From: a virus
DNA: 38,568 bases
IMG/VR virus record: IMGVR_UViG_3300027763_000010
Span: 1-38,568 of that record
Strand: one strand, 5' to 3'
Both the position numbers and the translations under genes were made by a program. Position 1 is the first letter of the stretch. Each line of letters begins with the position of its first letter. Below, piece by piece: positions 1 to 6,186 of the stretch. The notes under the pieces are model-generated. The model saw only the letters and a program-made list of their open reading frames with translations, ran no database searches and was not told the DNA's origin.

Positions 1-25
1 GGGCGCTACGTTACCCGCGATGAAT
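1..25. repeat. Terminal direct repeat, left copy (contig overlap)
   Basis: These 25 bases are repeated exactly at 38544-38568. They begin GGGCGCTACG and end GATGAAT. The repeat lies inside one reading frame that continues across the junction, so it is best read as the assembly overlap of a circular or circularly permuted genome. A true physical terminal repeat of only 25 bp is possible but less likely with a P22/Sf6-type terminase. Confidence 0.93.
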
Positions 26-105
26 TTAATTCAGCGTTAGGCCAAGTGTTCGCAAAACTTGACACCATTCGAGATCTTGTAAGCCAGAAAGCAGACCGGC
101 GATGA
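1..105 (+). CDS. Small membrane plus coiled-coil protein, C-terminal part (split by the contig end)
   Basis: This is the 3' part of a gene that begins at 38379. The frame is continuous when the 25-base terminal repeat is collapsed, giving about 89 residues in all. This part encodes an amphipathic, charged tail (for example FNSALGQVFAKLDTIRDLV) that looks helical or coiled-coil and ends in QKADRR. The stop TGA at 103-105 overlaps the ATG of the endolysin gene at 102 in an ATGA junction, so the two genes are probably translationally coupled. Its place directly before the lysozyme suggests a lysis role, but no family is recognised with certainty. Confidence 0.85.
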   Translation, partial: GRYVTRDEFNSALGQVFAKLDTIRDLVSQKADRR

Positions 106-605
106 AAGAGAACTATCCACAGGCGCTTAAGCAGGTTCTCAAATATGAGGGCGGCTACGTTGACCATCCAAAAGATCCAGGCGGTCCGACGAATAAGGGC
201 GTTACGCAAGCAGTCTATGATACTTGGCGAAAATCAAAAGATCTCGCAACGCAAAGTGTCCGTAACATCAGCGATTCAGAAGTTGCGACGATTTACAAGA
301 ACCTATACTGGGATCGTATTTCTGGAGATTATTTGCCCAGTGGCGTTGATTTTGCTGTGTTCGATTATGCAGTAAACAGCGGCGTTTCTCGCGCGTCTAG
401 GACGTTGCAATCAATTGTTGGCGTTACGCAAGACGGCGTGATTGGGCCTGAAACTATTGAAGCGGCTAAAACTTATGTTGCGATGGCGGTGACAAATAAA
501 CGTCTGGCGTTCATGCAGTCCCTGTCGATCTGGTCTACGTTTGGCAAAGGCTGGGCTGCGCGTATCGCAGACGTTAAAGCGCAGATCGTAGCGCTATGCG
601 GATAA
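102..605 (+). CDS. Endolysin, glycoside hydrolase family 108 (N-acetylmuramidase)
   Basis: This 167-residue protein should cut the glycan strands of peptidoglycan at lysis. The N-terminal half carries the GH108 signature around residues 15-35: EGGYVDHPKDPGGPTNKGVT, with Glu16 of EGGY as the expected catalytic acid. Residues about 60-105 contain the YWDRISGDYLP and FDYAVNSG segments of the family. The C-terminal part (VGVTQDGVIGPETIEA, about residues 105-120) matches the small peptidoglycan-binding domain usually fused to GH108. There is no clear signal peptide, so export would depend on a holin. It starts inside the stop of the upstream gene and its stop overlaps the next small lipoprotein gene. 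The assignment is strong; the exact bond cleaved is inferred from the family. Confidence 0.93.
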   Translation: MKENYPQALKQVLKYEGGYVDHPKDPGGPTNKGVTQAVYDTWRKSKDLATQSVRNISDSEVATIYKNLYWDRISGDYLPSGVDFAVFDYAVNSGVSRASRTLQSIVGVTQDGVIGPETIEAAKTYVAMAVTNKRLAFMQSLSIWSTFGKGWAARIADVKAQIVALCG

Positions 606-691
606 TTTTACTTTGCCTTTTATTGTCTGGCTGCGCGCCGGCTAAATATATTTTTGACTGCACAGTCACTCAACCAAGGAACTGTAACTGA
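596..691 (+). CDS. Tiny lipoprotein (31 aa), possible extra lysis lipoprotein
   Basis: This short gene starts at ATG 596 inside the end of the endolysin gene and stops at 689-691, where its last base is the first base of the next ATG. The product begins MRIILLCLLLSGC, a short signal peptide with a clear lipobox (LSGC), and then a mature peptide of 19 residues ending QPRNCN. It should be lipidated on Cys13 and held in the outer or inner membrane. The size and position resemble Rz1-like outer-membrane spanins, but a better spanin pair lies just downstream (849-1218), so its exact job is open. The overlaps at both ends support a real gene. Confidence 0.72.
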   Translation: MRIILLCLLLSGCAPAKYIFDCTVTQPRNCN

Positions 692-852
692 TGCTTAAGA
701 ACTGGAAAACCACCATCCCAGGAATCATCACGCTCGTTGGCGTTCTTTTCAACGCTTGGCAGACCAAGACGGTTGATTGGCCTTCGCTTCAGGCTGCGTT
801 AATTGCTATTGGTCTTATCGGCGCTAAAGATTTTAACGTCACGGGCGCATGA
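691..852 (+). CDS. Holin-like small membrane protein (53 aa)
   Basis: The 53-residue product has two hydrophobic stretches: about residues 8-22 (TIPGIITLVGVLFNAW) and 33-46 (SLQAALIAIGLIGAK), separated by a short polar turn, and ends in VTGA. This is the pattern of small class II-type holins or related membrane proteins found beside phage lysozymes. It starts at the base where the upstream lipoprotein gene stops. Its own stop TGA (850-852) overlaps the ATG of the i-spanin gene at 849. The holin function is inferred from topology and position; no specific family is certain. Confidence 0.72.
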   Translation: MLKNWKTTIPGIITLVGVLFNAWQTKTVDWPSLQAALIAIGLIGAKDFNVTGA

Positions 853-1061
853 CCACCGCAATTTTAATTGGCTTATTTTTAATGGTGCTTTACGGCGGCG
901 TTAAAATGTTAATTGCTGACGCTTATGATCGAGGCCGGCGCGAGGAAGTCGTGCGTCGCATGGATCTTGCGGCTAAATTAAAAGAAAGACAGACCAATGT
1001 CGTTATGGCCCCTAAAACCGTTGACGATACTATCGCTGATCTCGACGGCGGCACTTTCTAG
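849..1061 (+). CDS. i-spanin (Rz-like), inner-membrane lysis protein
   Basis: The 70-residue product has a single N-terminal transmembrane helix (MTTAILIGLFLMVLYGGVKM) followed by a charged helical stretch rich in Arg, Lys and Glu (DRGRREEVVRRMDLAAKLKE). That is the layout of Rz-type i-spanins, whose periplasmic coil contacts an outer-membrane lipoprotein. A lipoprotein gene starts inside it in another frame at 997, the classic nested Rz/Rz1 arrangement. It is shorter than lambda Rz but within the spread of embedded spanin systems. The ATGA overlap with the holin-like gene indicates coupled translation. Confidence 0.75.
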   Translation: MTTAILIGLFLMVLYGGVKMLIADAYDRGRREEVVRRMDLAAKLKERQTNVVMAPKTVDDTIADLDGGTF

Positions 1062-1218
1062 CTGCCAGACAGTCAGGGAAGGATCTTGTCCTCCCCTGAC
1101 TCAGTATTCAGTCGCTCAACAACGCGCTGTTGCCGCTGAACTGCGGCGGCTCCGTGGAACCGAAACGGCTCAGTTTATCATCGATTACGGCAAGCTCCGC
1201 GCGGCGTGTAGACTTTAG
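997..1218 (+). CDS. o-spanin (Rz1-like) outer-membrane lipoprotein, nested in the i-spanin gene
   Basis: The start codon lies within the i-spanin gene in a different frame, and the gene continues beyond it. The 73-residue product begins with a hydrophobic signal segment (PLTILSLISTAALSSC) that ends in a lipobox, LSSC, so Cys23 should be lipidated. The mature part is hydrophilic and helical (QQRAVAAELRRLRGTE). This is the expected outer-membrane partner of the i-spanin, and the pair would fuse the two membranes at lysis. The last 111 bases are antisense to the 3' end of the leftward gene 1108-1560, an unusual convergent coding overlap. Confidence 0.75.
   Translation: MSLWPLKPLTILSLISTAALSSCQTVREGSCPPLTQYSVAQQRAVAAELRRLRGTETAQFIIDYGKLRAACRL
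1071..1101 (-). terminator. Hairpin at the end of the leftward 3451-1108 operon
   Basis: An 8-bp perfect outer stem (AGTCAGGG at 1071-1078 with CCCTGACT at 1094-1101) continues through one A/C mismatch into a 4-bp inner stem with a TCTTG loop. It begins only a few bases beyond the stop of the leftward gene 1108-1560, where a terminator would be expected. No T-run follows on either strand, so it is not a textbook intrinsic terminator. It lies inside the o-spanin coding sequence and may instead act as a transcript-end or anti-decay structure. Confidence 0.4.
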
Positions 1219-1560
1219 CGGCTCGGTCTTAGCTGGTCTTAGCTCAGTCCGTTTCTTGTATCCGATGTTCGCGCCGGTATCAGCTTTCTGCGCTATGTAG
1301 TCCGCAGCAAACTGCGCTGCAAACGCTTCATAGTTCATAGCGTCTACGCGGCTATCAAGATGCGTAGGATCATTAAAAGCCCGCGCATTCTTAACGCAAA
1401 CCATAATAATCGCCACTTCAAACGGATGGATGTCGCGCCCCAATCGCAACGATGCCAAGTCCGCTATAAGCTGGAAATTATTTTCGATGCCGCCATACGT
1501 CTCACCGCGCTCGGCGATGATATCAGCGGCCTGTCTTAGAAGATCGGTAGGTGTAGGCAT
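1108..1560 (-). CDS. DUF6378-like conserved phage protein
   Basis: The 150-residue product opens with LLRQAADIIAERGETYGGIE, followed by NNFQLIADLASLRLGRDI and a segment with a VKNARAFNDP core. This matches my recollection of the DUF6378 family of small phage proteins, which are helical and of unknown function. The last 50 residues are basic and look disordered, and their coding sequence is antisense to the o-spanin gene. A Shine-Dalgarno-like AGAGGAA lies about 9 bases before the ATG, and the start overlaps the end of the upstream gene 1523-1729. It is the last gene of the leftward operon from 3451. Confidence 0.8.
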   Translation of the reverse strand: MPTPTDLLRQAADIIAERGETYGGIENNFQLIADLASLRLGRDIHPFEVAIIMVCVKNARAFNDPTHLDSRVDAMNYEAFAAQFAADYIAQKADTGANIGYKKRTELRPAKTEPLKSTRRAELAVIDDKLSRFGSTEPPQFSGNSALLSD

Positions 1561-1729
1561 CTTTCAACAATTCCTCTCTTTCGCGCAACACTCGCAGAAT
1601 GTTGTAGCGTTGATGCAAGCGGGTCATAATAAAAGCGCGCCGCCCATTCGCGCGTTCATCCTGAAGCAGATCGTAGATCTCCTTCTCGGATAAATCGGGT
1701 AATTTCTCATTCAGTTCATGCCAGTGCAT
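1523..1729 (-). CDS. Small conserved phage protein of unknown function (68 aa)
   Basis: The product is charged and probably all helical: LSEKEIYDLLQDERANGRR is followed by HQRYNILRVLREREELL. A strong ribosome binding site, GGAGG, stands 5 bases before the ATG. The 5' end overlaps the helicase gene by 19 bases and the 3' end overlaps the DUF6378-like gene by 38 bases, which supports coupled translation in one leftward operon. I do not recognise a domain. The basic and acidic helix pairs could suit a small nucleic-acid or protein-binding adaptor, but that is only a guess. Confidence 0.8.
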   Translation of the reverse strand: MHWHELNEKLPDLSEKEIYDLLQDERANGRRAFIMTRLHQRYNILRVLREREELLKDAYTYRSSKTGR

Positions 1730-3003
1730 AATTCCTCCAACGCCAGTTCGGACATGGAGCGCTTGTCTTTCAGCGCTGTTTGGATCTTTTCATCGATGGT
1801 GTTAGCACAAATAATATTGTAACACCAGACATCTTTTGTTTGTCCGCTGCGATGCAAGCGTCCGATGGTTTGCTCATACAGTTCTAGTGACCACGGCAGC
1901 GACAGAAAGATGATCTTGTTGCCGCCATGTTGCAGGTTCAGTCCATGACCGGCGGATTTAGGATGTATCGCTAATAGCTCTGTTTCGCCTCTGTTCCACT
2001 TGTCCACAGCCTGTGGATCGTCCATAGTGGAGAGTTGTGGATAACATCTTTTAAGTTCTGCTAACTCTTCTTTGTAGTTGTAAACGATGATCGTGTTTGC
2101 TCGTTGATTCTCTTCGAGTATTTCATCCAACAGATCAAACTTATGGGATCCGATCCATTCCGGCTTATCCAGTCCGTAAATGAAGCCGCCGGCAAGTTGC
2201 TGAAGCTTTTGCGTAACAACCGCCGCCGTTGGAGCGCTGATGGTCTGATCAAGTTCAAGGACAAACTCCCTCTTCATAGCGTTGTAGTGCGTCATGTCCA
2301 TTGTACAACGCATGTCAACGACATGCAGCTCCGGCAGCTTGTCCTTATACTCGCCAGCCTCTAGCACATATGTCGCCGGCTTGATCGTCGCCATCACGCT
2401 TGGCAGCGCGTTAGGTAATGGCACCCATTGTTGATATTCGCGGTTTAGACAGTAAAAATACTGTTGCAGGAACGCGCCTTTGCTACGGCCTAGCAGCTTC
2501 TGATCAACGACCTTGCACTGGCCGAACACGTCCTCCAGGCCGTTAGACGTAAACGAACCGGTCAAGCCCCAGCGTATATGGAAGTTGTCAAGGATCTTTA
2601 ACAGGTGTTTAAAACGCTTGCCGCTTGGATTTTTAAGACGCGTCAGCTCATCGAAGACAACAGCGTCAAAGCCGGCGGGATCTATAGACGGGATGTTGTC
2701 ATAGTTGGTTACGACCACATCCGCTTCGCTTTCAAACGCTTCTCGGCGTTGCGCTGGCGTGCCAACAGCAACGGCGATGGGCATCTCAGGAGCCCACTTC
2801 GGCCCTTCTACAGGCCACACGTCGGTGCACACGCGCTTGGGCGCGAGCACTAACCAGCGCTGCACAAAGCCCTTTTCAAGCATATCGCGCATAGCTGTTA
2901 ATGTTATTGCAGTCTTCCCCGCGCCTACTGGCGCAAGGATCATGGCGCGGTTTTTACAGAATAAAAAATCCGCTGCTTCATCTTGATATGGTCGTAATTT
3001 CAT
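1711..3003 (-). CDS. SNF2/DEAD-like superfamily 2 helicase
   Basis: The 430-residue protein has the two RecA-like lobes of SF2 ATPases. A Q-like start (LRPYQDEAADF) is followed by Walker A at about residues 25-31 (PVGAGKT). LVLAPKRV is motif Ia, and a DEAH-type box VVFDELTRLKN has Asp-Glu at 118-119. The second lobe ends in QTIGRLHRSGQTKDV, the arginine-finger motif VI typical of SNF2 proteins. It probably remodels or translocates on phage DNA in replication or recombination. Its ATG overlaps the stop of the 65-aa gene upstream (ATGA at 3000-3003), and the VRR-NUC gene lies just before that, so helicase and nuclease are made together. Phage pairs of this kind are common. Confidence 0.92.
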   Translation of the reverse strand: MKLRPYQDEAADFLFCKNRAMILAPVGAGKTAITLTAMRDMLEKGFVQRWLVLAPKRVCTDVWPVEGPKWAPEMPIAVAVGTPAQRREAFESEADVVVTNYDNIPSIDPAGFDAVVFDELTRLKNPSGKRFKHLLKILDNFHIRWGLTGSFTSNGLEDVFGQCKVVDQKLLGRSKGAFLQQYFYCLNREYQQWVPLPNALPSVMATIKPATYVLEAGEYKDKLPELHVVDMRCTMDMTHYNAMKREFVLELDQTISAPTAAVVTQKLQQLAGGFIYGLDKPEWIGSHKFDLLDEILEENQRANTIIVYNYKEELAELKRCYPQLSTMDDPQAVDKWNRGETELLAIHPKSAGHGLNLQHGGNKIIFLSLPWSLELYEQTIGRLHRSGQTKDVWCYNIICANTIDEKIQTALKDKRSMSELALEELCTGMN

Positions 3004-3197
3004 TTTGTATATTCAAGATCATTAACAAGTTTGACAATAAACGCTGAAAGATCTTCAGCAATCATGGCGTATCTACGATCCGCTAAAAGATTTTGAGGCC
3101 CACCTTTTGTATATTTGTTTATATATTTAAGATCTGCCTGAACTACTTTAGCGAGGATCATTTTGGTGAATGTTTCTTGATAGTCTCTAGCGCCCAT
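3000..3197 (-). CDS. Small protein between nuclease and helicase (65 aa), unknown function
   Basis: The 65-residue product begins MGARDYQETFTKMILAKVVQ and has a Lys/Tyr-rich middle and an acidic-amphipathic end (IAEDLSAFIVKLVNDLEYTK). No family is recognised. GGAG lies upstream of the ATG at a workable distance. The gene overlaps the VRR-NUC 3' end by 40 bases and the helicase start by 4 bases, and this tight packing is the main support that it is real. The local composition is AT-rich relative to its neighbours. Confidence 0.65.
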   Translation of the reverse strand: MGARDYQETFTKMILAKVVQADLKYINKYTKGGPQNLLADRRYAMIAEDLSAFIVKLVNDLEYTK

Positions 3198-3451
3198 CGG
3201 TCTACTTGCTCCCTATTCCACAAACACGCGTATTTTTGATTCATACGCTTCATGTCTTGTGCAAACACTTTCTGAAGCGCCGACAACTTGCCGCCGCTCG
3301 TTTTCAATTCGATGAACCATGTCTCGCCATTAGGCAGACAGACAATCCTATCTGACACCCCACGATGCGATAGCGAATTGAATTTATAGGCTTCTCCGTC
3401 CATAGCGCGGACGGTTTTAACCAAATATTGCTCGATTTCTGATTCGTTCAT
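3158..3451 (-). CDS. VRR-NUC domain nuclease
   Basis: This 97-residue protein is a minimal VRR-NUC nuclease of the PD-(D/E)XK superfamily. Residues 3-7 contain the N-terminal Glu pair (ESEIE). HRGVSDRI at 29-36 supplies the G-x-x-D motif with Asp34, and FIELKTSGGKLSALQ at 46-60 supplies E48-x-K50 and the downstream Gln60. Such enzymes often act as structure-specific nucleases in phage recombination or branch removal. I chose the ATG at 3451. An upstream in-frame ATG at 3520 would add 23 atypical hydrophobic residues and run across the start of the divergent gene at 3514. It opens the leftward operon. Confidence 0.88.
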   Translation of the reverse strand: MNESEIEQYLVKTVRAMDGEAYKFNSLSHRGVSDRIVCLPNGETWFIELKTSGGKLSALQKVFAQDMKRMNQKYACLWNREQVDRWALETIKKHSPK

Positions 3452-3513
3452 AAAAAAGTTATTGCATAGCCAAAAAAAGTTGTCTAGTGTGATTCGCATA
3501 AGGGAGACATTAA
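3452..3513. promoter_or_regulatory. Divergent intergenic region with likely back-to-back promoters
   Basis: This 62-base AT-rich gap separates the leftward VRR-NUC gene from the rightward DUF2800 gene and must drive both operons unless they rely on distant read-through. On the plus strand TTGCAT and TAGTGT stand about 17 bases apart and could be -35 and -10 elements, followed by a clear ribosome binding site AGGGAGA before ATG 3514. On the minus strand TAGACA and CAATAA can be read similarly. The matches are weak, so only the position is well supported. Confidence 0.4.
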
Positions 3514-4611
3514 ATGGCACATTCTACTATCGTTGGGGGTTCTTCAGCAAAGCGCGTTATTAATTGCCCTGGCAGTGTTGCATTAGTTACTAAAGTTCCG
3601 CCCAAGCCGTCGTCATCATACGCTGAAGAAGGCACGTTCCTGCATGAATGCATGGAGCGTATACTTAACGGCGAATCAATTATTACGTTTACCGACGCGA
3701 CTGAGGAACAGCTCAATGAGAAATTACGGCCTGCATTCGCGGCGCTCGATGAGATCGATCCAGACGGAAAGCTTGAGTTCCAGACCGAAGTTCACGTCGC
3801 GTTTCCTGAACCATTGCAGGAAGTATTCGGGTCTTGCGACGTTGTGGGGCGTCGCGGTGATACTGCTATTATTCTTGATTGGAAGTTCGGCAGCGGCGTC
3901 TGGGTTGACGCAGAAGAAAACGATCAGCTCATGTTCTACGCAGCCGCAGCTATGCACACAGAGAGCTGCCGCTGGGCCTTTGAAGGCATCAGCAAAATCG
4001 AGTGCATCATCGTCCAGCCCCCTCACGTCAAAATCTGGCAAACAACCCCAGGACGCATCAAAAACTTTGAGCGTGAATTGGTGCGTGCTATTCATTCTGC
4101 CATGCGTGAAGACGCCCCTCTAAACAAGGGTGATCATTGTCGCTGGTGCGCTGCCAAAGCTATCTGTCCTTTGATGAATGGCGAAGCTAACCGCGCCGTA
4201 AAGACGCAACTTGATAACCTGCCGGATCTTTCAGATGCTCTTAAACTTGCTGATTTACTTGAGCCGTGGATTAAAGATGTGCGAGAGCTTGCTCTTCGCG
4301 CTATGGAAGAAGGAAAAGAAATCGCAGATTTTAAACTGGTCACAAAACGAGCAACACGCCAATGGGTTGATGCTGAAGGAGCGCGAGAAGCTCTTGAGCA
4401 AATGGGACTGGATATGTCGGAATTGATGGAGACGAAGCTCTTATCGGTAGCGCAAGCGGAAAAGGTGTTGAAAAAGCACAAGCTCGCTTTACCGAAAGAT
4501 CATGTTGTGTCCATCTCATCGGGCAACACAATCGCGCCAAGGACTGATCCAAGGCCGGCTGTGTCGCAACTCGGCCAGGATCTTCTGGCTTTTAGCAAAA
4601 TGGAAAGATGA
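3514..4611 (+). CDS. DUF2800 family Cas4/RecB-like PD-(D/E)XK exonuclease with Fe-S cysteines
   Basis: The 365-residue protein opens with SSAKRVINCPGS and EEGTFLHE. The catalytic motif VFGSCDVVG...ILDWKFGSG places Asp122 and Lys124 at the active site. Four cysteines in the Cas4/AddB pattern, Cys18 and then Cys209, Cys212 and Cys218 (CRWCAAKAIC), should bind an iron-sulfur cluster. This is the DUF2800 family found in phage recombination modules, where it probably resects DNA ends. It heads the rightward replication operon with a strong AGGGAGA site before the ATG. The gene that follows may be its ssDNA-binding partner. The family assignment is strong; nuclease polarity cannot be told from sequence. 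Confidence 0.92.
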   Translation: MAHSTIVGGSSAKRVINCPGSVALVTKVPPKPSSSYAEEGTFLHECMERILNGESIITFTDATEEQLNEKLRPAFAALDEIDPDGKLEFQTEVHVAFPEPLQEVFGSCDVVGRRGDTAIILDWKFGSGVWVDAEENDQLMFYAAAAMHTESCRWAFEGISKIECIIVQPPHVKIWQTTPGRIKNFERELVRAIHSAMREDAPLNKGDHCRWCAAKAICPLMNGEANRAVKTQLDNLPDLSDALKLADLLEPWIKDVRELALRAMEEGKEIADFKLVTKRATRQWVDAEGAREALEQMGLDMSELMETKLLSVAQAEKVLKKHKLALPKDHVVSISSGNTIAPRTDPRPAVSQLGQDLLAFSKMER

Positions 4612-4615
4612 CAAA

Positions 4616-5245
4616 ATGACAGACTTTGCAAACTTACCTGCGGTAGCCGATTTAGCATCAGCTCTCGAAAAGTTCTCAGCGGGTTCAACGCTGGGCGCTA
4701 GAGAAGTGTATCTAAAGATGGACAAAACAGGTCACTGGGTCTACGGCGCAGATCAGACAGAGATCGAGCCTGACTCACTGTGGGCTATCAACCCGTTCTC
4801 TTTTGTTGAGGGCTACGTCTGCTGGGGCGCGCAAAACACGCCTAGCATGGGTAAACTCCTCGGCGAGGTAATGGTGCCACTAGGTAAAGATAGGCCCGCT
4901 ATGCCTGAAGATATTCCTGACTCTAACGGCTGGGAAGAACAAGTAGGTATATCGCTGCAATGCATCAGCGGTAATGATAAAGGATTGGTGGCGCGCTATT
5001 CGACTAAGACTAAAGGCGGTGTGCCTGAAGTTAAGCGCATAGCGTATGAGACGGGCATGAACTACAAGACCAACCCGTTGACGCCTGTGCCAATCGTTAA
5101 GTTGAAAAGCGCACACTACAATCACGTTGGCGGTTATGGACGCATCTATAACCCAGTGATCGAGATTGTTAAGTTCGTGAGTAACGATAAAGAGCCTACG
5201 GTCGAAGAGGTAGCAGAAGCTCCAGTTCGTCGTCGCAGAGGTTAA
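4616..5245 (+). CDS. Conserved phage protein, possible ssDNA-binding partner of DUF2800
   Basis: The 209-residue product begins MTDFANLPAVADLA, has a middle rich in aromatic and polar residues (TGHWVYGADQTEIEP, SFVEGYVCWGA), and ends in an acidic stretch followed by RRRRG. A mixed beta protein with an acidic tail right after a DUF2800 nuclease recalls the ssDNA-binding DUF2815 partners in other phages, but I do not see a sure homology, so this role is inferred from position. I chose ATG 4616, which follows GGAAAG at good spacing. An in-frame start at 4502 would add 38 residues that overlap the upstream gene. Confidence 0.8.
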   Translation: MTDFANLPAVADLASALEKFSAGSTLGAREVYLKMDKTGHWVYGADQTEIEPDSLWAINPFSFVEGYVCWGAQNTPSMGKLLGEVMVPLGKDRPAMPEDIPDSNGWEEQVGISLQCISGNDKGLVARYSTKTKGGVPEVKRIAYETGMNYKTNPLTPVPIVKLKSAHYNHVGGYGRIYNPVIEIVKFVSNDKEPTVEEVAEAPVRRRRG

Positions 5246-5251
5246 TGAGTC

Positions 5252-5275
5252 GGGGCGCGTAAAGCGCCCCTTCTT
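5252..5275 (+). terminator. GC-rich hairpin terminator or attenuator
   Basis: A perfect 7-bp stem, GGGGCGC at 5252-5258 with GCGCCCC at 5264-5270, encloses the loop GTAAA and is followed by TTCTT. It lies between 5245 and the next gene, whose AGGAG ribosome site comes 11 bases later. A very similar hairpin plus leader lies on the other strand at 14979-14996. Confidence 0.8.
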
Positions 5276-5292
5276 ATCTCAGGAGAAATCAA

Positions 5293-5886
5293 ATGTTGTT
5301 TGTGCCTGCCTATTGGCCGTTCTTTAAGAGCGGCGAACTGAGACGCTTTGACTATACCGCACCCGACACACCTTCGTTTACGTCTGTGTTTAGTTACGAC
5401 AAGGGCAGCGACAGCATGCTCTACAATAACTATGACAGCGCTGGGACGTGGCTGAACAAATGGTTCTATCAATATCGTCCTGGCTTTGGTGTCGCTGAGT
5501 GGCGCGATGATTATCCCAAAGGTAAGAAAGTTGTTCTCAACCCGCCGATAGGCTGGGGCGAGTTTCAGGAAGTTGGATCTGATTATATTGACTATCCTAA
5601 GTTTGATTTCTTTAAATGCTGGCCGCCCGCCGCAAGCAATGGTGTGCAGATCGTGCATTTTGAAGAGCACATATCGCAGATCAATGTGATGGGCGTGTAT
5701 TACCAAGACGTGATCCAGTTCACTTATCTACAGAACTGGAATGGTAAGCCAGCAACAGGCGCACGTTACTGGATGGCGCTTGGCGTTGGGCCTATCAAGA
5801 CGCAGTTCTTAACGCAAGACGCTAAAGATCCAACAAAGATAGAGGAATCAGTCGTATGGGACGCGAAGATCACGACCGTGAACTAA
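5293..5886 (+). CDS. Hypothetical phage protein rich in aromatic residues
   Basis: The 197-residue product is unusually rich in Trp, Tyr and Phe (PAYWPFF, WLNKWFYQY, FFKCWPP) and has no signal peptide or membrane helix. It looks like a folded mostly-beta protein. It does not match a family I know. AGGAG sits 7 bases before the ATG, right after a GC-rich hairpin, which may give it its own expression level within the replication operon. Its last 31 bases overlap the next small gene at 5856. Function is unknown; the setting between a recombination nuclease and DNA polymerase is the only clue. Confidence 0.8.
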   Translation: MLFVPAYWPFFKSGELRRFDYTAPDTPSFTSVFSYDKGSDSMLYNNYDSAGTWLNKWFYQYRPGFGVAEWRDDYPKGKKVVLNPPIGWGEFQEVGSDYIDYPKFDFFKCWPPAASNGVQIVHFEEHISQINVMGVYYQDVIQFTYLQNWNGKPATGARYWMALGVGPIKTQFLTQDAKDPTKIEESVVWDAKITTVN

Positions 5887-6047
5887 GACTAAAGCAACTG
5901 ATGGGCGACTTACTGTTCACCATTAAAGAATACTCAGACAAAAACGAGAAACCAGATGAAATACTTTTTGTTCTTGACCGCATCGTTGACGCTTATCGCA
6001 CAGCCTTTGAAAGCACAAGAAGTGGAGACGACGCAGCGTTTTACTGA
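5856..6047 (+). CDS. Small helical cytoplasmic protein (63 aa), unknown function
   Basis: The product is hydrophilic and helical: DHDRELRLKQLMGDLLFTIK, then EILFVLDRIVDAYRTAF and an acidic-polar tail. AGAGGA stands about 9 bases before the ATG, which lies inside the end of the 5293 gene. The 3' 92 bases are shared, in another frame, with a gene for a predicted secreted protein at 5956. The amphipathic pattern and good ribosome site make it likely to be translated, although the overlap means one of the two might be spurious. Confidence 0.6.
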   Translation: MGREDHDRELRLKQLMGDLLFTIKEYSDKNEKPDEILFVLDRIVDAYRTAFESTRSGDDAAFY

Positions 6048-6186
6048 AATGAACTACGGCGAACAGACTTTCATCTATGATCGCAACGGGCGCATGGTCG
6101 CTGCGGGCGTAGGCGATGAGTATGGCATGTATTACAGCAACCGCTACGGCCAGACTATCGGCACAAGATATGATGCGCCAAAATGA
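5956..6186 (+). CDS. Small predicted secreted protein (76 aa) with signal peptide
   Basis: The product starts MKYFLFLTASLTLIAQPLKAQE, a textbook Sec signal peptide with a likely cleavage after LKA (residue 20). The mature 56 residues are polar, with YDRNGRMVAAGVGDEYGMYY and a second NRYGQTIGTRYD segment that looks like a beta hairpin pair. There is no lipobox. It would act in the periplasm, which is odd for a gene between replication genes; a role in superinfection exclusion or envelope modification is possible but not shown. The stop TGA at 6184-6186 overlaps the polymerase ATG at 6183. Confidence 0.65.
   Translation: MKYFLFLTASLTLIAQPLKAQEVETTQRFTEMNYGEQTFIYDRNGRMVAAGVGDEYGMYYSNRYGQTIGTRYDAPK

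Noticed and set aside
3452-3520. Longer VRR-NUC start at 3520
   Set aside because: It adds 23 hydrophobic residues not expected for the family and would run through the divergent promoter region and the start of the 3514 gene.
4502-4615. Longer start for the gene 4616-5245
   Set aside because: The extra 38 residues overlap the DUF2800 gene in another frame and lack a ribosome site, while ATG 4616 has GGAAAG at good distance.
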